From assembly GCF_032362555.1 (NCBI RefSeq), contig NC_083527.1:3038001-3102000 (forward strand): DNA of 64,000 bases, written 5' to 3'. The position numbers and the translations under genes are program-made. The notes under the pieces were generated by a model that did not search any database, was not told the DNA's origin, and saw nothing but the letters and a program-made list of their open reading frames with translations. This DNA comes from Amyelois transitella. Lineage: Eukaryota > Arthropoda > Insecta > Lepidoptera > Pyralidae. This document shows, in pieces, positions 47,363 through 58,025 of the stretch. Numbering within the stretch: position 1 is the stretch's first letter; each line of letters opens with the position of its first letter.

Positions 47363-47781
47363 ATATGGAAGTTTTAAGCAAAACATATTTTTATAAAGTC
47401 CCTTTTTTGTTATTTTTATACCTTCGTACTACGAAGTCTGTGATCAATAAATTGTTATTTTTGTATGAAGTTATATTATTTTTTTCTAGTTATTAGTATA
47501 CATGTCTCATTTTGTTTCCAGTTGCCTGAATGTGCAGGCTTCCTCATGGCCAAGGTAGGATTTCGACTGTCTCCATGCGCCTAACTAAGCAAGCGGGGCC
47601 CAGGGTCAGGTTAAAAAAGTAACAGGTGCAAAAACATTCTCTGCCAGGCAACCCTTAGAAAATGGCAACAGAAACAAAAAATGGGCTATCCTACGGGGAA
47701 AAATGGGACGTGATATACTTGTGTACGATTACTTTTACGAATCAAAATAAAACCAAAGCATAGTTGTTAAAATCTATATTA

Positions 47782-50700
47782 TTAGACCATTCTCCTCAAC
47801 AGCTCGTTGATCTTATCTTCGCGGTTTCCGAAGTCTCCGCCGTCGACGTAATGGATGGTCTTTTTGCGCCAGCCCCCGGTCGGGTTGTTCAGTTTGAATG
47901 GCCACAGGAAGTTGCTGGCGTACTGTAGAAAAAAGTAATAGTTGAAAAATTCGCAACACCGAGACGATTTCTCAAAATTGAAACATTACATTACATTACA
48001 CCTTTATCGCGTCATAAATTTATACTTTGCAGGTTCTTTTAACCAATTTTTCCCATAATTTTATTTTAAAAAGCAGCTTTTCCGCGTCTTTTCGCTAACA
48101 ATCTGTTTCATGAAAGCTCCCCTATATTGTTCCCTTAGAGGGATGTACGTAGAAAATGTTGTATACTAGTACAAGGCCAACACTTCCGAAAAAACCTTAT
48201 TCAAATCAAGGGAATAGGTTTGCATTATGCAAGTACAAATATACAGACAGACAGGAGCTCTATAATCACATTTATAAAAAAAAGGTTATAAAATCTGTTA
48301 TACCTTGAACTTATCTCCAACTGTGAAGATCTCATGGATCAGGTCCTCCACGCAGATGATGTCGTTCTTGCCGAGTTTCTCCTCGACGATTGTGTTGGAC
48401 GCGATCGGCATGCGCTGGCCCTTCACCTTGGCGAAACCGCGTTTGTATACCAACTGGAATATTTACAATTTGTTTTAAATAATAAAATAAAAAAGGAAAT
48501 CAAGTGACATGGTGCTTAGCTTAACAAACACATTATCTTATTGGGAAAAACCATATATATGATTTTTTGTTACTATTCTTAGTGATAATGTGGAGTTGTT
48601 TAGTTAAGCGAACCCTATTAGAATAGCAAAATCATGCCTCTATCCCGGAGGTTTAGGCAACGACTACATCTTTCTAAATGTAATAATGCATTGTATACAC
48701 ACCTCCCGCACGCTCTTGAGGTTGGGGTACCCCCAGGTGATGTAGGGCTCCGCGATCCGCAGCATGTTGACGGTCGCTTTGTTGAGGCGCACGAACACAC
48801 CGTTGTTGATCTGTCTCAGCCTGAACAGCTGGAGGACTTTGCGGACCTGGATAAATAGATAATTTCATTATTTTTTATATATAACCAACTCTTACACTAA
48901 AATTTCCCTTCTTCCGGTCCCTATAGAAAAACTAAAAAACTCAATACCCTTTTCCAAGGTCTGTTTGTAACCAATCAAATTCCTGTGGGAAAAAACTCTT
49001 CCTGCGTTTGTCCTGGGGTTGCAATCTATGATGACCTTATGATTCAGAGAGGGTAGGTCGAAAATAACATGAAGCAAATACTGTCTGAACTCGTGACCCT
49101 GTCAGGAATCTTAGAATATCCCAACATTGACATTTGTTTTTCTTTAGAATTTCTGTATTTAACATTATAAGAATATTGCTCGTAACTGGCTGAGATTTTT
49201 TTACAAGAGTTGTTTAAAATAAAATAATTAAAAGGATCTTCTCTTCACTTACCTTTGGTGAAACCTGGTTGATACCACGAATACGGATAACAAACGCAAG
49301 CTTGGCTTCACCGGGAACATAGTAGTTGCCACGGTTGCGTGCCTGTAATAAAAGAAATTTGTTATAATTAAAAAAGAAAAGAGTATTGATTAATGGCATT
49401 TAGATCTATATTCATAGATATAAATTTCTATAAGGTACCAACACAAGGAGCTAAAGAATATTGTTTATGGTAAAATGCTGCAGAATAGAGGATTTTATGA
49501 CAGACAGCCTTGCACTTACTTTGAGGGTAACTCAATCTGTCTTATTGGTCCGGTATACCTATATTGATTTATTATTTTATTTATTATTTTTTTAAAGAAC
49601 ACATAAAACCATGTATATTATATACATACAATGATATTTTTTTGTTTAATAGCTATGCACTATTTCTTGTTACTGTGTAAATTCTGTACAATAAAAATAT
49701 TACAAATAAACATAATATGCAGAAAAAAGAAACCACTTTCAAGCATTGCTGAATACATCCCTTTAGGCTGAAAAGCTAGCCAAAAAGTAGCAGGGATGAA
49801 GTATCCAAGTTTAAATCAATCCTCTAAGTCATCTTACATCATTCATGTAAATGGTGCCGTGTGGTTCCTGGCACCAATACAAAAAAGAATGGGACCACTC
49901 CATCTCTTTCCCATGGATGTCGTAAAAGGCGACTTAGGGATAGGCTTACATATTTGAGATTCTTTTTTAGGCGATGGGCTAGCAACCTGTCACTATTTGA
50001 ATCTCAATTCTACCCTAAAGCCAAATAGCTGAACATGGCCTATCAGTCTTTACAAGACTATTGGCTCTGTCTACCCCGCAAGGGATATAGACGTGATTAT
50101 ATGTATGTATGTAAATGGAAATACCATGGGCTTCATGAAGAATCTCAGAATTGAGACTGAAATTGATCAAGCTCTTTCTACAGCTTATCACACCAAAAAC
50201 TAACCACAATCAAGTTGTATTTGCAGTTTTTTTTTTAATTATAAATGAATTTACTTCTTTAAGGAAGAAATAGATATCAAAGCTTTCCAATTTCTCATAT
50301 TATTTACCTGTCTTGCTAGCCTAATTTCATCACGTTCCCTGATGCGGTACTCCTTAACATACTGTTCTGCTCTCTTGAAGATCTCCTTCTTCTTCTTGAT
50401 GGCAGCTGAACGCCTCTTGAGTGTGACCTGTTGAATTAATACATGTTAGAAAATTCATAGTATAAATAATAAATTAAGCTCTTAAGAGTACAAAATCAGA
50501 TTTGAAAGTTAACAGCATCTTATTCAGATGAACTATGCCTTTGAATTTAGGAATCATCATTCAGGAGACATGAAGATGTACATTTTGTATGAGTAAGTTT
50601 GTATAAAACGCTTGTTATTGGGACTGTCATTGAAAATCACAACCATCAACCACCTAGAGTTTGCCTTCCTCTTAAATGCTCAAACAAACAAAATAGTTAA

Positions 50701-51035
50701 ATCTCATTTAGTAATATTTAATGCATAGACTTTAAGAAGGGCCAAGTACAGGTAATTTGAAAGCTGTACTGGAAGTGTTAAAAACTTCTGAAAAAAAATC
50801 ATGGTATACAACTCTTGATGGTTTCACTAAGCAGAATACACAAGTGTTGAATATGGTTTACAATGCGTTTGTATTTAATATTAATAGAATTTACCTGGAC
50901 ACGGCGAGCCCTGAGAGCTTCCCTCCTCTTGCGGTGCTTGAGCACAGACTCTGGCACCGCCGGCAACTTCTTACTGCCCTCCTTGCCCTTTGGTGCCGGC
51001 TTGTCAGCAGGCTTCTTCTGTGTAACGGCAACCAT
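47782..51035 (-). CDS. RpL7: 60S ribosomal protein L7 (uL30)
   Basis: RpL7 is a structural protein of the large cytosolic ribosomal subunit. Six coding exons (5' to 3'): 51,035-50,895; 50,427-50,308; 49,342-49,253; 48,846-48,703; 48,453-48,304; 47,922-47,782. All are phase 0 with GT-AG ends, giving 261 residues. The N terminus is Lys/Pro/Ala-rich as in animals. The core carries [19 protein letters not shown], the L30 fold segment [12 protein letters not shown] and [14 protein letters not shown], and the C terminus ends [18 protein letters not shown], as in animal L7. A further non-coding leader exon is inferred near 51,788-51,833. Introns hold a full SINE, a LINE fragment and a possible C/D snoRNA. 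Confidence 0.97.
48626..48690 (-). repeat. Short LINE 3' fragment in RpL7 intron
   Basis: 'aatcatgcctctatcccgga' and following bases match the last ~60 bp of the APE-type LINE. The fragment lies about 12 bp from the exon 4 donor of RpL7. Confidence 0.6.
49854..50109 (-). mobile_element. ATGT-tailed SINE with TSD in RpL7 intron
   Basis: A full-length copy with the 8 bp duplication tgtaaatg at 49,846-49,853 and 50,110-50,117. Confidence 0.85.
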
Positions 51036-51310
51036 CGTGCTGAAATGCAAATATTCACTATAAAATTTTTGCACTTTTCACAACTACTTGTGTTACTCCT
51101 ATAATAATTAAATATTAAACAATTGGCACATAAAACAAATTTATTTCTGAGTTATCTAAGTTCTTGTAGCAGTCTGTAGGTGTAAAAGAATGGATCTTAA
51201 CATGACATCAAATTTAATTTTTCATCAAATTTTCAACTTCTGTGCAAATATTCGTGTTATATAGTTTGTTTTTATTCATGATAAATTGAAATGAACCACG
51301 TTAAGTAACT

Positions 51311-51379
51311 GCGTTGTCAGCATCCAGGATGCAAGACTATCATATTAGATACCTAGATACTGACAATCATCAACATTTG
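51311..51379 (-). ncRNA. Candidate C/D box snoRNA in RpL7 leader intron
   Basis: On the host strand there is a C box (TTGATGA, complement of 51,367-51,373), a D'-like CTAA followed by C'-like ATGATAG, and a D box CTGA (complement of 51,317-51,320). The C-to-D distance fits a short C/D snoRNA of about 65 nt. The terminal stem is weak (2-3 bp), and the C box starts with T rather than a purine. Ribosomal protein introns are usual snoRNA hosts. The rRNA target was not checked. Confidence 0.3.
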
Positions 51380-51787
51380 TATCAGTAGGATTTTATGTAT
51401 AGAGTTTAAATCAAACCGCCATGTAGTTTTATTTAATTTTTATATGAAAATTGAAGTAGACCAAAAATAATGCTAGAAAGACTGGCATGTTTTGAGAGGT
51501 TAGGTTGATAAAATATTATTTTTTTTGAAAAGTCAATAAACAGAAATTTTTAGGAAATAATGTATAAATAATTAAGAATTACGCATCATCAATAAAATAT
51601 TAAGTTTCAATCATAAAAGATACAAAAATCAACAGAGGCGGCGTGACCCTATGGTATCAAGATTGACATCACTTTTCACAAATAAATCACATTAATTTGT
51701 TACATACTGACACTAAAGTATAATTACTTGTAATCTTATGAATTAAATAGCACCAATTATTATATAAATTTCAAGATTTTTAACCAC

Positions 51788-51833
51788 CTGCGAGGTAAAA
51801 CTCCACGCGGCACGTGTGTCAAACTCTGAAAAG
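51788..51833 (-). promoter_or_regulatory. RpL7 TOP start site and leader exon
   Basis: The minus strand shows a pyrimidine tract CTTTTC beginning at about 51,833, then a short exon ending GCAG before gtggtt at 51,787. The acceptor lies just 5' of the ATG (TTTCAG at 51,041-51,046). TOP starts are the rule for ribosomal protein mRNAs. Upstream, at about 51,853-51,875, are ACTTCCGG (ETS-like) and GCCGCCATATTG (YY1/Pho-like) words. Confidence 0.6.
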
Positions 51834-52158
51834 AACGTAAGTAAAATTGAACTTCCGGTAGCCGCCATATTGTTTGATTATTGCAACACTTAATTAGCGT
51901 TCAAAAACGTGATAAATATTTTGTTTTGCTCAATAACTACATGTGTATAAATTATGGAACAAAATAATTCATTTCAAATTCAAAATGTAAAAGAACCAAA
52001 TGTACTTATATGTGGCGTTATCTTAGTTTAGATCTTTTAATTTCCCTTGTGAGTGAGTTGATGACCGTGATTGACAGAATAAAAAAATTTACTTGTGTTA
52101 CCACTTATTTCGTTTCCGGTGGCGCGCATTTACAAAATATTGAACAAACTAATTTTTT

Positions 52159-52172
52159 GTTTCCGTAGAAAC
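52159..52172 (+). promoter_or_regulatory. RFX X-box upstream of Zmynd10
   Basis: GTTTCCGTAGAAAC is a perfect inverted-repeat X-box (half sites GTTTCC and its partner AGAAAC around GT), 97 bp before the Zmynd10 ATG. RFX factors bind such sites to switch on motile-cilium genes, and fly Zmynd10 is reported to be controlled by the Rfx/Fd3F pair. Confidence 0.75.
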
Positions 52173-52268
52173 TTCGATCTTCGATCTTTTCTTCACACGT
52201 CTTTGTGACGGATATCGCAAGAATTATCGCAATAAATTTCTTATTTTTTATAATACATTTAGAGAACG

Positions 52269-55200
52269 ATGGCGGATAAAGATCATCAACTCAGCGCTCT
52301 CGAAGTCGGCGAATTAGATATGTTTGTAGATAGCATGGAACCCACACGACTCGAAATGATTGGAAGCCAGGTGTAAGTTTTCATTTATAACACTTTTTAT
52401 TGCCGTGTAGTTCCTGTCACTTACTTAATAGGATCACTTCATCTACATATTTTCCATGGATGTCCCAAAAATGCGACTAAGGGAATAAACACATCCATCC
52501 AGTGAAACTTACCATGTCTTAACACGGGTTAGATTTTCCTGCAAAAGTTGACACACAAAAGAGTATTTTCATGTAAAAACCTAACTTACCAATCCTCGAT
52601 GATAGTCAAAAGGCACACGTCAGGTTCATCTCTACAGAGGTGAGGACGCTAAGAGGATGACTATGACCAAGTAATTATTTTAATTTATACAGATGGCTCT
52701 TCGCATTCTAGGTGGGTAGACTGGCATATAAGGCTGCAAAAACTGAACCAGCAAGCTGTTTTAGAAGCATCCTCTATGCAAGAGGAGCTTACTAAAGAAA
52801 CTCTTATTTCTTGTGGAAAGGTACCTAATTTTTTCTATAGATAAATTTATATAAGGTTCTGCCGTGCGACACAGTATACATAAGATGTGTGGTTAGAGGC
52901 GACTAAGGTATATGAACCATCAACCAAAACCTGGGTCAAGTTCCCCGAGTAACAGGGCCACGGAGTTTAAACGGGGCTTCCGTCTTACTTATTTATAATT
53001 CCAGATAATTTATTTATTTGACTTACCCACCCCTGGCGAGCGCCTCCCTAATGAAGACGCAATCAATGAGGTCAAATTGAAGAGTTCTTTTTCTATTTCA
53101 GCTTCCAGTCCTTGTTTACGAAGCAATATGTATTCAAGTCTGGCGTTTGAAGATCTACCCTCAGATTATGAAGCTGCAGCCATCACCTACTAATACTTTT
53201 GGTATTTACATGGTGGTAAGCAATGCCTACGAACACATACTAGATTTAAATTCATCATCTCAATGTATCAAGCATGCCGTATAATGCCGTTGTTGTGTTT
53301 CTCCCGACACTTTCAAAAACAGTCATTACAACTCGCTTGCTAATTTTAAGAATATGCTAGAATAAAGGGCTTTCAAGACTTACAATGAGTTAGCCATGGC
53401 TCATCTAGAGGGCCCAACCAATATTGTTGGGACCAAACAAATAAAGCTGGCTTATCACGAAACGAGAAATTAAGAGTTGGACCGCGCTCATACACGAGTC
53501 TCACGCCGTGTGAAGGCCGTGGCTCGACGCTTCTTGAACAGTCGGTAACTTCAAAGACGGGCGCAATTTGTAGACTCACACGATAATTTAAGTGCTTTAT
53601 GTGCCAGAAAATTATATCTCAGCAAGAATTGCGAGTTAAGTCACGTTCGTTATAGAACTGATGAAGCAGACTCGCCTGAGGCGCGTACCAGAAATAAGAC
53701 TCGTCGAATCTCGCACCGTGAGAAGCCACCTTAATCTTTCCGAGGCACGTAGGAACTATAACATACATACATACATATGGTCACGTCAATATCCCTTGTG
53801 GGGTAGACAGAGCCAACAGTCTTGAAAAGACTGATAAGCCACGCTCAGCTATTTAGCCTAATGATAGAATTGAGATTCAAATAGTGGCAGGTTGCTAGTC
53901 CATCGCCTAAAAAAAGAATCCCAAGTTTGTAAGCCTATCCCTTAGTCGCCTTTCACGACATCCATATGAAAGAGATGGAGTGGTCCTATTCTTTTTTGTA
54001 CAGGTCCCGGGAACCACACGGCTTTAAACTATAAAATACTTAGAACTAAATGATTTTTCAGCTGTACCACGAAGCAGTAGCCGTGGGGCTCCTGGAGACG
54101 GTGCTGTTCCACGAGGACGGCGCGCAGTGCATCAGCGACGTGGCAGTGGATCTGCTGGACTACGCCGTTGAACAACTCACTGCGTTGCTGGCTTTGCTCA
54201 AGTTGGTCTCGTTCATATTTATAAAGAAATATATTAACGCTAATAGTAAAGTGCAGAATCGTTTTTATTTAGCCTAAAAAAAGGGTGCTTAAATTTTGGC
54301 CGTGTGGTTCTCGGCACTTCAGAAAAACGTTATCTCCCATAGATGTTGTGAAAGGCAACTAAGGGATAGACTAATAAAACTTATTGAAGAACAAAGTTGT
54401 AATTTCCAGTAACGATTACTTGAACAACATCGAGCCGACACTAACAGAGTCCGCCACAGATGAATTGGAGCGGCAGAAGAAGAGTCTTCAGTTTGATATC
54501 AGCATGAGATGCATCTCCATCGTACGGTAAATAGCTCAATAGACTCCTTTTTTATCAGCCTCGTGGCATTTGTAAGTTAGTGAACTTCGTGACATCCATA
54601 AGTCTAAGTACATAAGATCCATCCATCCATTCTAGGTAATTCGCTTAGAAATACGTTACTGTGGATATTTAAACTTAATGGTAAGTGGATTTTAATTATA
54701 GAGAGATCGTTATTATAACCAACAGCGGCCCTAGGAAACTCCCTTGGGGGACGCCCAATGATATTTTATATTTTTTCAGTTATTTATTTTTTATTATCTT
54801 TATTAAGGAAACAAACAGTTACATAGTTGTTAATTATTACTATATTATACTATGATGCATAAATCTAAAGAGTTTCCTTACAAATATAGAGTATTGAAAA
54901 GGCAAGAAAATAATAAGTGAACATAAGTTTGTTCTAGACAAAATTTTATAAAGTTCATGAAAAAAATAGCAAAAACCGAATAATTTATATGTTTAACAAT
55001 TTTTTAATAAATGAAAAAATTATTCTACTTGCAACTATGTATCATACGTGAATTTTTATTTTAAAGCAGTCGTTAAAAAGCAACAGCGGTTCCAATATAA
55101 TCCCTTTGGGTGCCCATGATATTTGCTGCTTTTTATACAGTTTGGTAGGCATTTACCTTTTTTTAATACAATTTTAACTATTCTACTACTATTGTGCCGT

Positions 55201-57749
55201 GTGGTTCCCGGCACGATTAGGACCACTCCATCTCTTTCCCATGGATTCATCGTAAAAGGCGACTAAGGGATAGGCTTACAAACTTGGGATTCTTTTCTAG
55301 GCGATGGACTAGCAACCTGTCTCTATTTTAAGCCAAATAGCTGAACGTGGCCATACAGTCTTTTCAAGACTGTTGGCTCTGTTTTTTTTTACTCGCAAGG
55401 GATATAGACGTGACCTTATGTATGTATGTATGTACTACTACTATTGTTCAGTGCCTAAAACCGTTTGCACTAGCTTCTTATATCCTACAATTTATTTCCG
55501 TTTAGCTATATGGCCGAGCATATGGAAGTAGCCGGCGTGGGCGCATCGCTCGCCACCAACCTGTTCAAGATAAGCGACGTGCCGTCTCTATTGGCTCATC
55601 TGATCGAGTTACAGCCGTGGAAGAGGATGAATGACAAGGGTGATATGGAGGTCTTCAATTGTAAGTATCCTAAACTTAGTACACTCTCATTAGGGGTAGG
55701 GTACCATCATCTGTACTGAACATTTCAGTAGGGCACCGCTAAGTTAAATTTATATACTTGCTACTTAGTAAAACTCATGAACATATTAGCGGAAGTAGTA
55801 CAACTGGAAAACAAGAAAAAGCGTTTATGTGAGAAAAACGTAGTTTTTGAAGTAGGTACTTCATACTATGAAGTACCTACTGGAAAAATATTATAATTTT
55901 TTTTATTAAGAACCTTAGACGTCGGAGCGGAACGTTGCCCTCCCTCGTCATTCTGAACATGTTTTGTGTAAATTCTGAACATGTTATATCAAAAATATGT
56001 ATAAAGCCAATATTCTTCTAATAAAATTAACATGTTTGGAATAAGATTTGTCGCCGTTGTTCTTCTCTATTACAATAAAAAGTAAGAAGGTAAAACATAT
56101 TTTTTGGAATTATTATATTTATACAACGACATGCCTCTCCCCTTCCTTTTTACAATTCTGGCTACGCCATTTGTTCCCGGGTCCTCTAGGGAGCAGCCTG
56201 GGTCCACCGTGACTAGACTATAATCTAGGAGCAGTATTAAACTCATATAGCGAATTTACTACACCCATAAACCTATAAAACACTAATATGTAGGTATTAC
56301 CAAACATAAGGTAATGAGTCGAACTTGCAGTTAATTTGGTGGGCAGGCTGATATAATGTTGACTGCACTACTTCATCGATACGTTTGGGCTTTTTATTCA
56401 TGAAGGTATGTTTATTTCAGACGGTCGCTGGTGCAGGGCCAGCGATGAAGACCTCCAGCAGATGCACCGCAGCGAAGCTCAGCTGTGGCTGTGTCTTCGT
56501 CAATTGTTGTTAGAGCCGCGACTAGCGCATTATTACGTCATCGACGATTGTCGCAGGAGTGCTTTCTGTAGGGTAAGTTAGCAATTTTGTGTAGACGAAT
56601 TATATTTAGGGCTTCACTGGTACACCGCTGGTAAATAAGACCACACCGTTTTGCAACACTTCGGTCACTGTCACTTGTATGTAGTGTGTACAATGTAGGT
56701 ATAAAACTAACGCGCGTTTCTACGCATAAAATTGTGGTGTCCAAATCTGTTTAAACTTGTGTGTTCTGCCTCAAAGATGCCATCTGTCTGTAATTATTCC
56801 AGTTACTTTAAAGTTATCGGTGCTGTAGCAATAATGCTATACTTTGAAGGTATTGTGCAGCCAAAGATGACGTTTAAGGGCTTATGGTTAAGTAAGAACT
56901 TACGATAAAGACGACTCTAGAATTAATTTTTCATCAGATTCAAGGGAAAATAACTGATGAGATACTGGACCAAGTCCCTCCTCTGGGCGACCTGAAGAAC
57001 TTCCTGTGCCGATTGTCCGTGGGAGACTATTCGGGGCTCCACAACCGCACCAACGGGGCCAAGAACCCTGGGTGCGCTCTCATTGAACTGGTGCCTCAGG
57101 TAAGTTTCAGGCAATTATGTAAACAACATTAATATCCAGCAGTAATTCACTCTATGTTTAAAGAAATTTGACATCAATATGTTCTATTCTAGATATATGC
57201 TTTTCTTGACATTCTTCTTCTGAATTGATTTATAGTTCAGGTTCAGTTAGTTCTTTGCTAGCGTGCTCTCTTCATGTCGTATGTGTAAACTTTTGTAATA
57301 CCCAAAGATCACGATTTGTCATTTTTCCTATCTCCACGCGCACAGATAAAAAACGCGTACATGAAGCAAGTCCACAAACGCACCAAAGTCATCGCCAAAG
57401 CTCAACTGAGCTGTTTCGAGATGGACGGCTCCGAAGACTCCAGAATCATGGCGAAGAAGCTTCTAGAGTCTTACACGAGCGACGCGGCCCTCGCCATGGA
57501 CAGCGGCGGCGCCAAGTGCGCGAAATGCGGCGACAAGGCCAGCAAGAAATGTTCCAGATGCAAAAACGAATGGTACTGCGGTAGGTTGGTACACAGTGTT
57601 GCCATATTCGTGTGCGTCGCCTTCTCCTTATTCGGGGGCGGGTTGTGATCAAAATTTTTCACACCAATTTTAATTTCAGGGAGTGTCAGGTGCAACAATG
57701 GCCGAAGCACAAGGACATCTGCGATCAGTTCGCCAGTCTTATGGTTTAA
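52269..57749 (+). CDS. Zmynd10: Zinc finger MYND domain-containing protein 10
   Basis: ZMYND10 is a cytoplasmic co-chaperone adaptor needed to assemble axonemal dynein arms; its loss causes immotile cilia and sperm. Ten exons: 52,269-52,372; 52,712-52,820; 53,102-53,215; 54,062-54,201; 54,410-54,526; 55,506-55,660; 56,421-56,572; 56,938-57,099; 57,346-57,584; 57,680-57,749. Phases agree and give 453 residues, close to the 440 of the human protein. The body is helical with conserved GIYMVLYHEA. The C-terminal MYND finger has CAKCGDKASKKCSRC, then WYCGRECQ and HKDIC, with all zinc ligands. Exon 4 and exon 9 use weak gttggt donors. AATAAA is at 57,960. Introns hold a SINE (53,762) and others. 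Confidence 0.96.
52398..52680 (-). repeat. Diverged SINE and 'catcgtgagga' family remnants
   Basis: In Zmynd10 intron 1, 'gccgtgtagttcctg' and 'ccatggatgtcccaaaaatg' are a decayed SINE start. From about 52,530 'aacacgggttagattttcctg' and 'gtaaaaacctaactt' match the other interspersed family (plus orientation). Confidence 0.55.
53340..53753. repeat. Unclassified GC-richer repeat in Zmynd10 intron
   Basis: About 400 bp of higher-GC DNA contain a repeated motif ('cgagtctcacgccgtgtgaaggcc' and 'cgaatctcgcaccgtgagaagcc', about 180 bp apart). It is unlike the surrounding intron and has no coding domain. It may be part of an unknown transposable element. Confidence 0.35.
53762..54026 (-). mobile_element. 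ATGT-tailed SINE with TSD in Zmynd10 intron
   Basis: A full-length copy; the CATA run is on the left. The 8 bp duplication aactataa lies at 53,754-53,761 and 54,027-54,034. The right end is 35 bp upstream of the exon 4 acceptor boundary. Confidence 0.85.
54298..54400 (-). repeat. Truncated, diverged SINE start
   Basis: 'ggccgtgtggttctcggcac', 'tctcccatagatgttgtg' and 'ggcaactaagggatag' match the first third of the SINE; the rest is missing. Confidence 0.6.
55194..55435 (-). mobile_element. ATGT-tailed SINE with TSD in Zmynd10 intron
   Basis: It runs from gtgccgtgtggttcccggc to an ATGT run, with a few internal deletions. The flanking 10 bp duplication tactactatt lies at 55,184-55,193 and 55,436-55,445. 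Confidence 0.85.
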
Positions 57750-58025
57750 GTTTTTGGTTTCTTGATGCCGACCCGAATAAGGGGATTTAGAGAATATTAA
57801 ATTTTGTTTAGTTTTTGTTGTAGAATGTTTAGAACTTAATTAATTAATTAGTCTGTTTACTTTTGGTTATTAACGAAGGTTGTTAAGGGAAAATAACTTC
57901 CGTTTTGTTTTCAGTTATAGCCTCTTATGTTGTGTTATTTATGATTAGATTATGTTTCAAATAAAAGTACGTCTACTAATTTTTTTGGATTTTTATTGAT
58001 TATTGAACTTAGACATACACCTAGA

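Noticed and set aside
50520-50575. ATGATGA and CTGA boxes in RpL7 intron 1
   Set aside because: Only about 26 nt separate them, too short for a C/D snoRNA, and no flanking stem exists.
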